64,000 nucleotides of DNA from Corynebacterium afermentans subsp. afermentans (GCF_030408355.1 NZ_CP046606.1:992001-1056000), one strand, 5' to 3'. Positions 1-12,409 are shown, counted from the stretch's first letter. Program-made: numbers and translations. The notes: generated from the letters alone by a model not told the origin.

Positions 1-1550
1 GTGAGGAGGTCGGCGTGGTGACTTCGGCTGCAGATGGTATTGCCCAGGTTTCCGGGCTGCCAGGTTGCATGACGAATGAGCTGCTCGAGTTCCCGAACGG
101 CGTCATTGGCGTCGCACAGAACCTCGAGACCGACTCCATCGGTGTCGTGGTGCTGGGTAATTTTGAGACCCTTTCCGAGGGCGACGAAGTCAAGCGAACG
201 GGCGAGGTTCTCTCGATCCCGGTCGGCGAGAACTTCCTCGGCCGCGTGATAAACCCCCTGGGCCAGCCGATCGACGGCCTGGGCCCCATCGAGTCCAACG
301 AAGAGCGCGCACTGGAGCTCCAGGCCGCAGGCGTTCTCGACCGCCAGCCGGTCGAGGAGCCGCTGCAGACCGGCATGAAGGCGATCGACGCCATGACCCC
401 GATCGGCCGCGGCCAGCGCCAGCTCATCATTGGCGACCGAAAGACCGGCAAGACCGCAGTCTGCATCGACACCATCCTCAACCAGAAGGAGTTCTGGGAG
501 ACCGGTGACCCGTCGAAGCAGGTGCGCTGCATCTACGTCGCCGTCGGCCAGAAGGGCTCCACCATTGCTGGTGTGCGCCAGACTCTGGAGGAGGCCGGTG
601 CACTGGAGTACACCACCATCGTGGCGGCTCCGGCATCCGACTCCGCTGGCTTCAAGTGGCTCGCACCGTTCTCCGGTGCAGCCCTGGGGCAGCACTGGAT
701 GTACCAGGGCAAGCACGTCCTGGTGATCTACGATGACCTGACCAAGCAGGCTGAGGCATACCGTGCGATCTCCCTGCTGCTGCGCCGCCCGCCGGGCCGC
801 GAGGCATACCCGGGCGACGTGTTCTACCTGCACTCCCGCCTGCTGGAGCGTGCCGCCAAGCTTAACGACGAGCTCGGCGCAGGCTCCCTGACCGCACTGC
901 CGATCATCGAGACGAAGGCGAACGACGTGGGCGCCTTCATTCCGACCAACGTCATCTCGATTACTGACGGCCAGGTCTTCCTGCAGTCCGACCTCTTCAA
1001 CCAGGGCGTGCGCCCGGCTATCGACGTGGGCATCTCCGTGTCCCGTGTCGGTGGCGCCGCGCAGACCAAGGGCATGAAGAAGGTCGCCGGTAACCTCCGT
1101 CTGGACCTCGCCGCATACCGCGACCTGGAGGCCTTCGCGGCCTTCGCGTCCGACCTCGACGCCGCTTCCAAGAAGCAGCTCGAGCGCGGCCAGCGTCTGG
1201 TGGAGCTGCTGAAGCAGTCCGAGCACGCGCCGCAGCCCGTCGAGTACCAGATCATCTCGATCTGGTCCGCAAACGAGGGCGTTTTCGACGTCGTTCCCGT
1301 CGAGGACGTCCGCCGCTACGAGGCAGAGCTGCACGAGTCCATCCGCGCCAACGCTCCGCAGGTCTACGACCAGATTGCGGGCGGCAAGCAGGTTGACGAC
1401 GACTCGAAGGCCGCGATCCTGCGCGTCAACGAGAACCTGGCACGCAACTTCCAGGCTTCCTCCGGCGAGCGCATCGTCCGCGAGGCCGAGGCAGAGCCGC
1501 TCGACTCCAAGCAGGTGGCCAAGAACCAGCTCAACGTCAGCCGCTCCTAG
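1..1550 (+). CDS. atpA: F1Fo ATP synthase subunit alpha (5' truncated by window edge)
   Basis: Alpha subunit of the membrane F1Fo ATP synthase; with beta it forms the F1 hexamer and carries the non-catalytic nucleotide sites. The reading frame is open from base 3 (first complete codons read EEVGVV), so the true start lies upstream and roughly the first 30 residues of the usual ~545 are missing; the in-frame GTG at 15 is internal. The P-loop GDRKTGKTA is encoded near 432-458, and the alpha/beta signature region with [13 protein letters not shown] is near 1015-1050. It is followed after 51 bp by atpG, in the normal atp operon order. Family assignment is certain; only the N-terminus cannot be judged. 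Confidence 0.98.
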   Translation, partial: EEVGVVTSAADGIAQVSGLPGCMTNELLEFPNGVIGVAQNLETDSIGVVVLGNFETLSEGDEVKRTGEVLSIPVGENFLGRVINPLGQPIDGLGPIESNEERALELQAAGVLDRQPVEEPLQTGMKAIDAMTPIGRGQRQLIIGDRKTGKTAVCIDTILNQKEFWETGDPSKQVRCIYVAVGQKGSTIAGVRQTLEEAGALEYTTIVAAPASDSAGFKWLAPFSGAALGQHWMYQGKHVLVIYDDLTKQAEAYRAISLLLRRPPGREAYPGDVFYLHSRLLERAAKLNDELGAGSLTALPIIETKANDVGAFIPTNVISITDGQVFLQSDLFNQGVRPAIDVGISVSRVGGAAQTKGMKKVAGNLRLDLAAYRDLEAFAAFASDLDAASKKQLERGQRLVELLKQSEHAPQPVEYQIISIWSANEGVFDVVPVEDVRRYEAELHESIRANAPQVYDQIAGGKQVDDDSKAAILRVNENLARNFQASSGERIVREAEAEPLDSKQVAKNQLNVSRS

Positions 1551-1601
1551 ACCGCGTGAATCGCGACTAGGACAACTACTTAAAGGAAGGGAGGAAACAC
1601 C

Positions 1602-2570
1602 ATGGCAACGCTTCGCGAATTGCGCGACCGCATCAGGTCCGTCAACTCAACGAAGAAAATCACGAAGGCCCAGGAACTGATCGCCACCGCGCAGATCACC
1701 AAGGCCCAGCAGCGCGTCGAGGCGGCTAAGCCGTACGCCGACGAGCTGAAAGACGTCATGGAACGCCTCGCGTCCGCGAGCTCCCTGGCCCACCCCATGC
1801 TCAAAGAGCGTGAGAACGGCCGGGTCGCGGCAATCCTCGTGGTCACCTCTGACCGCGGTATGGCCGGCGGTTACAACCACAACGTCCTGAAAAAGGCGAC
1901 GCAGCTGGAGCGCATGCTCACCGATGCCGGGTACGAGGTAGTCCGCTACGTCACCGGCAACAAGGGTGTCACGCACTTCAAGTTCCGCGACATGGACGTT
2001 CAGGGTTCTTGGACCGGGTTCTCGCAGCAGCCGTCGTGGGATGACACCCACGGCGTGCGCCACCAGATCATCGACGGCTACATGGCAGGCTCCGAGTCCT
2101 CGGTGCCGCTGCGTGTCGACGGTGCCGAAGGTGGCACCGTGCGCGGCTTCGACGTCGTGCACGTTGTCTACACCGAGTTCGTCTCCATGCTGTCGCAGGA
2201 GGCTCGAGTCGCCCAGCTCCTGCCGATTGAGCCGGTGCTGGAGGAGTTCAAGTACGAGCAGCAGGACATGCTGACTACTTCCGGCGACGTGCGCCCGGAC
2301 ATGAACTTCGAGCCCGACGCTGACACGCTGATGGAAGAGCTGCTTCCGGTGTACGTCTCTAGGTTGCTCTACTCGATCTTCCTGGAGTCCGCTGCAGCGG
2401 AGTCGGCATCGCGCCGTACGGCTATGAAGAACGCGACGGACAACGCTACGGAGCTGGCTAACGACCTGTCCCGTGAAGCTAACCAAGCCCGTCAGGCAAA
2501 GATCACCCAGGAAATCACCGAGATTATCGGCGGCGCTGGCGCGCTGTCCGGTAGTGGAGAAAGTGACTAA
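1602..2570 (+). CDS. atpG: F1Fo ATP synthase subunit gamma
   Basis: Central rotor stalk of F1, coupling proton flow through Fo to conformational change in the alpha/beta hexamer. 322 residues, normal for actinobacteria. The N-terminal coiled coil opens with MATLRELRDRIRSVNSTKKI and the C-terminal helix carries the conserved RRTAMKNATDNA segment near residues 270-281, which together form the antiparallel shaft. A very strong ribosome site (GGAAGGGAGG at about 1585-1594) fixes the ATG. Between atpA and atpD, the usual order; the stop is 3 bp before atpD, implying translational coupling. Confidence 0.98.
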   Translation: MATLRELRDRIRSVNSTKKITKAQELIATAQITKAQQRVEAAKPYADELKDVMERLASASSLAHPMLKERENGRVAAILVVTSDRGMAGGYNHNVLKKATQLERMLTDAGYEVVRYVTGNKGVTHFKFRDMDVQGSWTGFSQQPSWDDTHGVRHQIIDGYMAGSESSVPLRVDGAEGGTVRGFDVVHVVYTEFVSMLSQEARVAQLLPIEPVLEEFKYEQQDMLTTSGDVRPDMNFEPDADTLMEELLPVYVSRLLYSIFLESAAAESASRRTAMKNATDNATELANDLSREANQARQAKITQEITEIIGGAGALSGSGESD

Positions 2571-4085
<1,515 letters not shown>

Positions 4086-4096
4086 GAGGGTAGAAC

Positions 4097-4465
4097 ATGG
4101 CTGAACTTACCGCTCAACTGGTCGCGGTTGACCGCATGCTCTGGAAAGGCCAGGCAAGCATTGTCACCGCCCAGACCACGGAGGGTGAGATCGGCATCCT
4201 TCCTGGCCACGAGCCGCTCCTTGGCCAGCTCAAGGACAACGGTGTGGTGACCATCCGCCCGACCGACGGCGAGCGCATCGTCGCCGCCGTCCAGGGTGGC
4301 TTCCTGTCCGTTGTGGGCGAGAAGGTGACCATCCTGGCCGACTACGCCGTTTTCGCCTCCGAGGTCGACTCCGCCGACGCGGAGTCGCACCTCCACGACG
4401 AAGATCGCGTTGTCAAGGCTCGCTCCGAGGCGGAGCTCGCCGCGGTTCGCCGCTTGAACCAGTAA
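4097..4465 (+). CDS. atpC: F1Fo ATP synthase subunit epsilon
   Basis: Small stalk subunit that links gamma to the c-ring and regulates ATP hydrolysis. 122 residues. The N-terminal beta-sandwich contains the family pattern [16 protein letters not shown] (about residues 30-45). The short C-terminal helix ends in [11 protein letters not shown], shorter than in E. coli as is usual in actinobacteria. SD GGAGG at about 4085-4089, 8-12 bp after the atpD stop. It is the last gene of the operon, followed by a strong hairpin. Confidence 0.97.
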   Translation: MAELTAQLVAVDRMLWKGQASIVTAQTTEGEIGILPGHEPLLGQLKDNGVVTIRPTDGERIVAAVQGGFLSVVGEKVTILADYAVFASEVDSADAESHLHDEDRVVKARSEAELAAVRRLNQ

Positions 4466-4502
4466 CTGGTCTGGAAGGCATAAACGCCGACCGCCACGAA
4501 CG

Positions 4503-4532
4503 CACCCCTTCCCGGGAAACCGGGAGGGGGTG
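4503..4532 (+). terminator. Rho-independent terminator of the atp operon
   Basis: GC-rich hairpin: CACCCCTTCCCGG, GAAA-type loop, CCGGGAGGGGGTG, followed by TTTCGCATTT. It lies 38 bp after the atpC stop and before the next gene. Confidence 0.85.
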
Positions 4533-4599
4533 TTTCGCATTTGTGCGATATGATCACAGGCAAATGTCTATCCAGCGGAGTCGAGGAGGTTGGGCCGGG

Positions 4600-5079
4600 A
4601 TGATCGTCTTCGCAGCAATTGCAGCGATTGTCCTGGTCGTCCTCGCTGCGGCGGCCGCGTGGCGCTTCGCAATGGTGCGCAACTCCGGCGCACGCGCCAT
4701 GATGCGTGAGCTTCCGGCGCAGGGCATCCACGGCTGGCGCCACGGGGTGCTGCGCTACGACGGGGAGCGGCTGCTGTTTTTCAAGCTCCGATCTCTGACG
4801 TTCCACCACGACGTGGAGCTGGATCGCCGCGGGGTGGAGTTCGAGGGCTTCAGGGACGTGACCGAGGGTGAACGGGAGTTCATGCCCGAGATCGGTCACG
4901 TTCTTCGTTTTTCCGGCCCGCAGGGTGACTTCGAATTCGCGGCAGACCGCCACACGGAGATGGGGCTGGTGTCGTGGGTGGAGGCGGCCCCGGATGTGCG
5001 CAAGGAGCGTATCGACGTGCATTCGCTGGCCCAACGCGCGCAGCGCGAGTCGGCGCAGCGCGATGCAAACGAGCGCTAG
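4600..5079 (+). CDS. DUF2550 family membrane-anchored protein
   Basis: 159-residue protein with one N-terminal membrane segment ([20 protein letters not shown], about residues 2-21) and a soluble C-terminal domain. Matches the actinobacterial DUF2550 family, which sits next to atpC and nucS; function unknown. The ATG at 4600 is preferred because GAGGAGGT at 4583-4590 is 9 nt upstream. An ATG at 4543 in the same frame would add 19 residues but has no ribosome site and starts just after the atp terminator. Ends 22 bp before nucS. Confidence 0.85.
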   Translation: MIVFAAIAAIVLVVLAAAAAWRFAMVRNSGARAMMRELPAQGIHGWRHGVLRYDGERLLFFKLRSLTFHHDVELDRRGVEFEGFRDVTEGEREFMPEIGHVLRFSGPQGDFEFAADRHTEMGLVSWVEAAPDVRKERIDVHSLAQRAQRESAQRDANER

Positions 5080-5101
5080 GCCCGGCTGTACCCTGACAGG
5101 C

Positions 5102-5794
5102 ATGCGTCTTGTCATAGCCCGTTGCTCTGTGGATTACGTCGGCCGCTTGGATGCGCACCTGCCGGAGGCGAAGCGCCTGATCTTGGTCAAGGCGGACGGT
5201 TCGGTCTCCATCCACGCAGATGACCGCGCCTACAAGCCGTTGAACTGGATGACGCCGCCGTGCACCACCCGTGTGGAGCAGGTGGTGGACGTCGATGGCG
5301 AGGACACCGGCGAAGAGCTGTGGATCGTGGAGAACCCGAAGGGCGAGCAGCTGCGCATCACAATTTCTGAGGTGCTGTTGGACGAGACGAAGGAGCTTGG
5401 GCAGGATCCTGGCCTGGTCAAGGACGGCGTGGAGTCGCACCTGCAGGAGCTTCTAGCGGAGCACATCACCACGCTCGGAGACGGCGTCACCCTGGTGCGC
5501 CGCGAGTACCCGACTGCGATCGGCCCGGTGGACATCCTGGCGCGTGACCCGCAAGGAGGCACGCTTGCGGTGGAGGTGAAGCGCCGCGGCGGCATCGACG
5601 GCGTGGAGCAGCTCAGCCGCTACGTGGAGCTGCTCAACCGCGACGAGCTGCTGCGCCCGGTGCGCGGCGTGTTCGCGGCGCAGGAGATCAAGCCGCAGGC
5701 GCGCACACTCGCGGGCGACCGCGGCTTCGAGTGCGTGACTCTGGACTACGACGAGCTGCGCGGCATCGAGTCCGCGGAGCTGCGCCTGTTCTGA
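5102..5794 (+). CDS. nucS: Endonuclease NucS
   Basis: Mismatch-specific endonuclease of actinobacteria and archaea that cleaves both strands at G-T, G-G and T-T mispairs, replacing MutS/MutL repair; it is recruited by the beta clamp. 230 residues. The N-terminal DNA-binding domain starts [16 protein letters not shown]. The C-terminal RecB-like nuclease core has GPVDILARD and LAVEVKRRG (catalytic D and E-x-K) at about residues 140-162. The start is supported by a -10-like TACCCT at 5089-5094, 7 nt before the ATG, so the mRNA is probably leaderless. The C-terminal ELRLF could be the clamp-binding tail. Stop overlaps the next start (ATGA). Confidence 0.95.
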   Translation: MRLVIARCSVDYVGRLDAHLPEAKRLILVKADGSVSIHADDRAYKPLNWMTPPCTTRVEQVVDVDGEDTGEELWIVENPKGEQLRITISEVLLDETKELGQDPGLVKDGVESHLQELLAEHITTLGDGVTLVRREYPTAIGPVDILARDPQGGTLAVEVKRRGGIDGVEQLSRYVELLNRDELLRPVRGVFAAQEIKPQARTLAGDRGFECVTLDYDELRGIESAELRLF

Positions 5795-6081
5795 TGCCGC
5801 GCAGGAACCGTCGCCGGAACCAGGCGCCGCGCTACGTGCTGCCCAAAGACGGCTCCACGTTCATTGGCACGCAAGAGATGGAGGGGCCGAGCTGGACCAA
5901 CGGGGAGATCTTCAAGGTCCGCCAGATCGGCTCGGCGGCCGCGACGAAGTACTACATCTGCCCGGGTTGCAACCAGAACATCCCGCCCGGGGTGGCGCAT
6001 GTGGTGGCGTGGCCGCGCGATACCGGCCGCGGCGCGGACGACCGGCGGCACTGGCACAAGCACTGCTGGCAGCGGCGCTAG
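5794..6081 (+). CDS. Small conserved actinobacterial Cys/His protein
   Basis: 95-residue basic protein, usually labelled 'ATP/GTP-binding protein' in actinobacteria without experimental support, and I see no P-loop. What can be seen: an Arg-rich N-terminus (MPRRNRRRN), CPGCNQ at about residues 54-59, and clustered histidines near the end (RHWHKHCW), suggesting a CxxC...HxxHC-type zinc site. The ATG overlaps the nucS stop by 1 bp (ATGA), so it is co-translated with nucS; the conserved pairing suggests a nucleic-acid role, but this is inference. Confidence 0.8.
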   Translation: MPRRNRRRNQAPRYVLPKDGSTFIGTQEMEGPSWTNGEIFKVRQIGSAAATKYYICPGCNQNIPPGVAHVVAWPRDTGRGADDRRHWHKHCWQRR

Positions 6082-6091
6082 TATTGGCCGC

Positions 6092-6394
6092 ATGATTGCA
6101 GCGTTTTCTGTGGCACCGACCATGACCGAAAATTCCAACGCGGAGATGTCCGACGTTGTCGCTAGGGCGGTGAAGGTGGTCCGCGAGTCGGGCCTGCCGC
6201 ATGAGACCACGGCGATGTTCACCACCGTCGAGGGGGAGTGGGACGAGGTCATGGACGTGATTAAGCGGGCGACGCAGGCGGTGGAGGAGGTCTCCCCGCG
6301 CGTGTCGCTGGTGGTCAAGGCGGATATCCGCCCCGGCTACGAAAACATGCTGCAGCAGAAAGTCGAATCCTTAAACAAGCACTTGGAGGCGTAA
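6092..6394 (+). CDS. MTH1187/YkoF-type thiamine-binding family protein
   Basis: 100-residue protein of the MTH1187 (UPF0045) family: a ferredoxin-like alpha/beta fold that in some members binds thiamine or similar ligands. The family core is visible as MIAAFSVAPTM at the N-terminus, TTVEGEWDEVMDVIKRA in the middle and RVSLVVKADIRPG near the end. A -10-like TAGTAT at 6079-6084, 7 nt before the ATG, supports this start and suggests a leaderless transcript in addition to read-through from nucS. Biological role here is unknown. Confidence 0.85.
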   Translation: MIAAFSVAPTMTENSNAEMSDVVARAVKVVRESGLPHETTAMFTTVEGEWDEVMDVIKRATQAVEEVSPRVSLVVKADIRPGYENMLQQKVESLNKHLEA

Positions 6395-6400
6395 GAGCAC

Positions 6401-7234
6401 ATGACCAACCCGCAGTTCACCGGCGGCGCGATCGACTTAGGAGCGCTCGCGGAGCGCAACGACGAGGCGCAGGCCGGCTTCGAGCCGTTCATCACGGTCA
6501 CTGAGGCCAACGTTGAAAAGGGCGTGTTCGAACGCTCCATGCAGATCCCTGTGGTGCTGCTCATCGGCACGCCGCGCAGCCCAGACTCGGAGAGTTTGAA
6601 GGCGCAGTTTGAGAAGCTCTCGGCAGGCCAGCGCGCGTTCATGGTCGGCTACGTGGACGCGGACGCCACCCCACAGGTCGCCCAGGCCATGGGCGTGCGC
6701 GTGCTGCCCACCGTGGTCGCGCTCGCGGGCGGGCGCCCGGTGGCCAACTTTGAGGGCAACCAGCCGGCCGACGAGCTCGAGCAGTGGGTGGGCGCCCTGG
6801 TCAGCCAGGTGGGCCCGCAGCTTAAGGGGCTTGTCGACGACAACGCGCCCGAGCAGGAAGACGCCGACCCCCGCCTGGACCGCGCAACCGAGGCGCTCAA
6901 CGCGGGCGACTTCGACGCAGCCACGGCGGTGTACGACGAGATCCTTGCGGAGGATCCCACCAACGCGGACATCAAGCAGGCCAAGGCGACCGTGGCTGTG
7001 CTCAAGAGGGTGAACGGGCAGGGGGAGCCGGAGGATGACGTCGAGAAGCTGCTGTGGCTCGCGGACAAGGAGTTTGTCGCAGGCGACCCGGAGGCGGCCT
7101 TCGACCGTCTGTTAGAGCACGTCAAGGCCGAGCCGCGCGCCAAGGAGCGCTTGCTGGAGCTGTTGACGCTGCTCGAGCCGGGCGACCCGCGCGTGATCGC
7201 GGCGCGCACCCGGCTCGCAAGCGCCCTGTTCTAG
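6401..7234 (+). CDS. Thioredoxin-fold/TPR protein (CnoX/YbbN-like), no CxxC
   Basis: 277 residues: an N-terminal thioredoxin-like domain (about 30-140), then TPR-like helices (about 150-277), the architecture of CnoX/YbbN co-chaperones that pass clients to GroEL or DnaK. The position of the redox-active CxxC is occupied by LIGTPRSPDSES, and the protein has no cysteines there, so it cannot act as a thiol oxidoreductase; this is normal for many members. The cis-proline loop VRVLPTVVAL is kept. It starts 6 bp after the previous gene and ends with a 4-bp CTAG overlap with the convergent glgB stop. Confidence 0.88.
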   Translation: MTNPQFTGGAIDLGALAERNDEAQAGFEPFITVTEANVEKGVFERSMQIPVVLLIGTPRSPDSESLKAQFEKLSAGQRAFMVGYVDADATPQVAQAMGVRVLPTVVALAGGRPVANFEGNQPADELEQWVGALVSQVGPQLKGLVDDNAPEQEDADPRLDRATEALNAGDFDAATAVYDEILAEDPTNADIKQAKATVAVLKRVNGQGEPEDDVEKLLWLADKEFVAGDPEAAFDRLLEHVKAEPRAKERLLELLTLLEPGDPRVIAARTRLASALF

Positions 7235-9420
7235 CGGCGCAGGATGTAGTACTGCGCGCTCATCGCCGGTACGTGCAGCTCGGTGGACTGCTCGAAGCGG
7301 TCCCACTCGGTCGGCTCGGTGGTGAGCACCTGCGGCAGGTCGTTGCCGGCGCCACCGTAGACGGCGTCGTCGGTGTTGACTAACAGCTCCCACTCGCCGG
7401 CCTCGGGAAGACCCAGGCGGTAGTTGGGCTGGGAAACCCCAGAGAGGTTCACCACGGCGAGCACCGGGGTGGCGTCGACGCCCCAGCGGATGTAGGCGAG
7501 GATGTTGTTCGCGGCGTCGTCGCCCTTGACCCACTGGAAGCCCATCGGGGTGTTGTCCTGCGAGTACAGCGCCGGGGTGTCGCGGTAGACGCGGTTGAGG
7601 TCGCGCACGAGGCGCTGCACGCCGCGGTGGTAGCCGTGGCCCCAGCTATCGGAGATGTTGTCCCAGTTGACGGAGTGGGCCTCGTCCCACTCGGTGGTCT
7701 GGCCCCACTCGCAGCCCATGAACAACAGCTGCTTGCCCGGGTGCGAGAACATGTAGCCGTAGAGGGCGCGAAGGCCGGCGGCCTTGTTCCAGTCGTCGCC
7801 GGGCATGCGGGTCCACAGCGAGCCCTTGCCGTGGACGACCTCGTCGTGGCTAAACGGCAGGACGTAGCGCTCGGAGAACGCGTAGACCAGCGAGAAAGTG
7901 ATCTCGTTGTGGTGGTAGGAGCGGTGGATGGGGTCCAGGGAGAAGTACTCCAAGGTGTCGTTCATCCAGCCCATGTTCCACTTCAACGAAAAGCCCAGCC
8001 CGTCAGCGTCCGTCTGCGCGGTCACGCCCGGCCAGGCGGTGGACTCCTCGGCGATGGTGAGCACACCCGGGTGCTCGCGGTGCACGGTGGCGTTCATCTC
8101 CTGCAAAAACTGCACGGCCTCCCAGTGCTCGCGTCCGCCGTATTGGTTGGGCAGCCACTCGCCGGGCTCGCGGGAGTAATCCAGGTAGAGCATGGAGGCC
8201 ACCGCGTCCACGCGCAGGCCGTCCAGGTGGAACTCATCGCACCAGTACAGCGCGTTTGCCACCAGGAAGTTGCGCACTTCGCGGCGGCCGAAGTCGAAGA
8301 CGTAGGTGCCCCAGTCTTTCTGCTCGCCGCGGCGCCAGTCGGGGTGCTCGTAGAGGGCGGTGCCGTCGAAACGCGCGAGCGCGAAGTCGTCTTTGGGGAA
8401 GTGGGCGGGCACCCAGTCCACCAACACGCCGATGCCGTTGGCGTGCAGCGTGTCCACGAGTTTGCGGAACTCGTCCGGGGTGCCCCAGCGCGCGGTCGGG
8501 GCGTAGTAGCCGGTGACTTGGTAGCCCCAGGAGCCGCCGAAGGGGTGCTCGGCCACGGGCAGAAACTCCACGTGGGTGAAGCCGTTTTCCACCAGGTAGG
8601 GCACGAGCTCCTCGGTCAGGGTGGCGTAGTTGGAGCCCTGCTTCCAGGAGCCGATGTGGCACTCGTAGACGCTCATGGCGGAGTTAGTGGGGTCGATGCC
8701 GGCGCGCGCGTTCATCCACTCGCTGTCGGTCCACTCGAATTCGCTCGGCGCGGCCACCACGGAGACGGTCTCCGGCGGGGTCAGCGTGCGCTTGGCCAGT
8801 GGGTCGGCCTTGTCCACGCGGGTGCCGTCGGCGGTTTGGATGGCGTACTTGTAGGTCGCGCCGTCGCCGATGCCGGGGATGAAAATCTCCCACACGCCGG
8901 AGGCACCCAAGGAGCGCATGGGGTACTGGTTGGGGTTCCACCCGCAGAAGTCGCCGATGACGGCCACACCCTGGGCGTTCGGCGCCCACACGGCAAAGGA
9001 GGTGCCGCGGACCTCGCCCAGGGAGGTCTCGTACGAGCGCACGTTCGCGCCGAGAACCTCCCAGAGGCGTTCGTGGCGGCCCTCGTTGATCAGGTGGAGA
9101 TCGAGCGAGCCCAGGGTGGGCAGGAAGTGGTACGCGTCCGCCACGATGCGCGGTTCGGCGCCGGGGTAGGTGACGCGGAAGCGGTAGTCGGGCGCGTGCT
9201 CGTCGTCAAGCGAGATTGCCCAGATGTCGTCGCCGATGGGTTCCATGGCGCGCGCGCCGTTGTGGATGAGCAGCTCCACGCGCTCCGCGCCGAGGAAGCG
9301 GGTGCGCACGACGGATCCTGCGCCCACGCGGTGCCAGCCGTAGAAATCGTGGGGCGCGTGGTGCTTGCACTCGATGAGGCGCTGGCGGTCGCCTTCGGGG
9401 ATGAGCAGGTCGGTGTTCAT
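7231..9420 (-). CDS. glgB: 1,4-alpha-glucan branching enzyme
   Basis: Makes alpha-1,6 branches in glycogen or alpha-glucan (GH13). 729 residues, the same size as mycobacterial GlgB. Two CBM48-like N-terminal modules precede the catalytic barrel. Visible catalytic motifs: DGLRVDAVAS with nucleophile Asp at about residue 403, IAEESTAWP with acid Glu at about 457, and FSHDEVVHGK with Asp at about 524. Transcribed after glgE with 8 bp between them; the TTCAT... start has AAGGAAGCCA upstream on the minus strand. Its stop shares CTAG with the convergent TPR gene. Confidence 0.97.
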   Translation of the reverse strand: MNTDLLIPEGDRQRLIECKHHAPHDFYGWHRVGAGSVVRTRFLGAERVELLIHNGARAMEPIGDDIWAISLDDEHAPDYRFRVTYPGAEPRIVADAYHFLPTLGSLDLHLINEGRHERLWEVLGANVRSYETSLGEVRGTSFAVWAPNAQGVAVIGDFCGWNPNQYPMRSLGASGVWEIFIPGIGDGATYKYAIQTADGTRVDKADPLAKRTLTPPETVSVVAAPSEFEWTDSEWMNARAGIDPTNSAMSVYECHIGSWKQGSNYATLTEELVPYLVENGFTHVEFLPVAEHPFGGSWGYQVTGYYAPTARWGTPDEFRKLVDTLHANGIGVLVDWVPAHFPKDDFALARFDGTALYEHPDWRRGEQKDWGTYVFDFGRREVRNFLVANALYWCDEFHLDGLRVDAVASMLYLDYSREPGEWLPNQYGGREHWEAVQFLQEMNATVHREHPGVLTIAEESTAWPGVTAQTDADGLGFSLKWNMGWMNDTLEYFSLDPIHRSYHHNEITFSLVYAFSERYVLPFSHDEVVHGKGSLWTRMPGDDWNKAAGLRALYGYMFSHPGKQLLFMGCEWGQTTEWDEAHSVNWDNISDSWGHGYHRGVQRLVRDLNRVYRDTPALYSQDNTPMGFQWVKGDDAANNILAYIRWGVDATPVLAVVNLSGVSQPNYRLGLPEAGEWELLVNTDDAVYGGAGNDLPQVLTTEPTEWDRFEQSTELHVPAMSAQYYILRR

Positions 9421-9428
9421 TGGCTTCC

Positions 9429-11456
9429 TTAGGGACGGTAGTCGTGGTCTGAGATCTGACGGTACGCAAGTGCTTCTCGACGAGCCGAAGGCACCTCCGG
9501 CAACCGGAAAATGTGCGCGACGTTCTTCTCCGGCGCGAGACGGATGAAGTTGCCGGTCTCGGCGGTGGTCCAGGTGTAGCGCTCGCCGGTGATCTGGTCG
9601 TGCACCTTGAAGGTTTCTCCGTCGTTGAGTCCTGCCGCGGAGGCGTCGACACGCAGCATGCCCTCCTGGGTGGAGGAGGGGTCTAAGTTGATCACCACAA
9701 GCACCGCGTTGCCGGTCTCGGCGTCCACCTTGGAGTAGGCGATGATCTGGTCGTTGGCGATGTCGTGGAAGCGGATCTGACGCAGCTGCTGCAGCGCCGG
9801 GTTATCGCGGCGGATCTGGTTGAGCAGGGTCAGGTACGGCTCGAGCGACGCGCCCTTGGCCAGCGCGGCCGTGAAGTCGCGGTGGCGCAGCTGGTACTTC
9901 TCGCTGTCGTGGTACTCCTCGCTGCCTTCGGCCACGGGGCGGTCCTCGTAGAGCTCGTAGCCAGAATAAACGCCCCACAGCGGGCTCATGGTGGCAGCCA
10001 GCGTGGCGCGCAGCGCAAAGGCTGCCGGGCCGCCCTGTTGCAGCGTGGCGTGCAGGATGTCGGGGGTGTTGACGAAGAGGTTGGGGCGGGAGACATCGGC
10101 GACGTCCACGAGCAGCTGGGCGAAATCGGTCAGCTCCGCCTTGGTGGTCTTCCACGTGAAGTGGGTGTAGGACTGCGAGAACCCGGCCTTGGACAGCCCG
10201 TACATGCGCGGCGGGCGGGTAAACGCCTCCGCCAGGAAGACCACGTCCGGGTCGGTCTCGTGCACCTTCGCAATCAGCCAGTGCCAAAAATCCACCGGCT
10301 TGGTGTGGGGGTTGTCCACGCGGAAGGTGGTCACGCCCAGGTCCACCCAGTACATGAGCACGCGGTAGATCTCCGCGTAGAGCTTCTCCGGGGCGTTGTC
10401 GAAGTTGAGCGGGTAGATGTCCTGGTATTTCTTCGGCGGATTTTCGGCATAAGCAATGGTGCCGTCCGCGAGCACGGTGAAAAACTCCGGGTGCTCTTTG
10501 GCCCACGGGTGGTCGGGGGCGGCTTGCAGCGCGAAGTCGAGGGCGATTTCCAGGCCCAGCTCGTTGGCGTGGTCCATCATGTCGAGGAATTCGTCCTCGC
10601 CGCCCAGGTTCGGGTCGAAGGCGTCGTGGCCGCCGTGCTTGGAACCGATCGCCCACGGCGAGCCGACGTCGCCGTCCTCCGGGGTCAGCGTGTTGTTCCG
10701 GCCCTTGCGGTTGACCTCGCCGATGGGGTGGATCGGCGGGAAGTACACGGTGTCGAAGCCCATGTCCGCCACGCGCTGAAGCTGCGCCGCGGTGGTGGCC
10801 CAGGTGCCGTGGACCGGGTTGCCCATCGCGTCCACGCCGCCGGTGGAGCGGGGAAACAGCTCGTACCAGGAGTTCACCAGCGCCTCGCGGCGCTCCACCA
10901 GGATGTCGGCCACGGGCCCGCGGGTGACCAGCTCACGCAGCGGGTACTCGGCCAGCACGTCGCGCACCTCGGTGGAGACGCACGGCGCGATGCGGTCGGC
11001 GAGCGGGAGCGTGTCGTCGAGAAGCTTTGTGCGGGCGCTTTCCAGCACCTGCGGCGCGGGGGTCTGGGCGATGGCCGCGGCGAACAGGTCCGCGCCGTGG
11101 GCGATGTCGTTGGCCAGCTCTTTTTCGGTCTGGCCCGCGGCGAGCTTCTTTTCCACCGCATTGCGCCAGGTGGCCATCACGTCGCTCCACGCGTCCACGC
11201 GGTAGCGCCACAGCCCCTTTTCGCGGGGGATGAACACGGCGTGGACGTAATCCGGGCGGTAGACCTCCTGGTGCATCGGCACCGTAAACTGCTCGCCGGT
11301 AGGCGACACCAGCACCAGTGTCGCAGCGATCGCGTCGTGGCCCTCGCGCCACACCAGCGCCGAAACGGGCACGACCTCGCCGACCACCGCCTTCGCGGGC
11401 AGCGTGCGCCCGGAAACGTGGGGGCGCACATCGTCGATGCCAAAGCGAGCAACCAT
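9429..11456 (-). CDS. glgE: Alpha-1,4-glucan:maltose-1-phosphate maltosyltransferase
   Basis: GH13_3 enzyme that extends linear alpha-glucan with maltosyl units from maltose-1-phosphate; the elongation partner of GlgB in the actinobacterial GlgE pathway. 675 residues, the size of Streptomyces GlgE. Catalytic motifs: TTFRVDNPHTKP with nucleophile Asp (about residue 379), VFLAEAFTRP with acid Glu (about 408) and NTPDILHAT with the third acid (about 465). It opens an operon with glgB. treS and pep2, which supply maltose-1-phosphate, are not in this window. The gap to the divergent ABC gene is 91 bp and must hold both promoters. Confidence 0.97.
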   Translation of the reverse strand: MVARFGIDDVRPHVSGRTLPAKAVVGEVVPVSALVWREGHDAIAATLVLVSPTGEQFTVPMHQEVYRPDYVHAVFIPREKGLWRYRVDAWSDVMATWRNAVEKKLAAGQTEKELANDIAHGADLFAAAIAQTPAPQVLESARTKLLDDTLPLADRIAPCVSTEVRDVLAEYPLRELVTRGPVADILVERREALVNSWYELFPRSTGGVDAMGNPVHGTWATTAAQLQRVADMGFDTVYFPPIHPIGEVNRKGRNNTLTPEDGDVGSPWAIGSKHGGHDAFDPNLGGEDEFLDMMDHANELGLEIALDFALQAAPDHPWAKEHPEFFTVLADGTIAYAENPPKKYQDIYPLNFDNAPEKLYAEIYRVLMYWVDLGVTTFRVDNPHTKPVDFWHWLIAKVHETDPDVVFLAEAFTRPPRMYGLSKAGFSQSYTHFTWKTTKAELTDFAQLLVDVADVSRPNLFVNTPDILHATLQQGGPAAFALRATLAATMSPLWGVYSGYELYEDRPVAEGSEEYHDSEKYQLRHRDFTAALAKGASLEPYLTLLNQIRRDNPALQQLRQIRFHDIANDQIIAYSKVDAETGNAVLVVINLDPSSTQEGMLRVDASAAGLNDGETFKVHDQITGERYTWTTAETGNFIRLAPEKNVAHIFRLPEVPSARREALAYRQISDHDYRP

Positions 11457-11547
11457 CTTTCAGACCCTCTCAACCTGCCTGCATTCCATCAGCCAGGGTA
11501 GCGCGGGCCTCCCACACACGCGGGCCGAAATAGGTAAAGATGGATGC

Positions 11548-12390
<843 letters not shown>

Positions 12391-12409
12391 GCCTGAGGGG
12401 ATTTCGGCA

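Noticed and set aside
7627..9432. 601-aa forward frame over glgB
   Set aside because: Antisense shadow of glgB.
9765..11501. 578-aa forward frame over glgE
   Set aside because: Opposite strand of glgE, whose catalytic motifs are intact; no recognisable domain in this frame.
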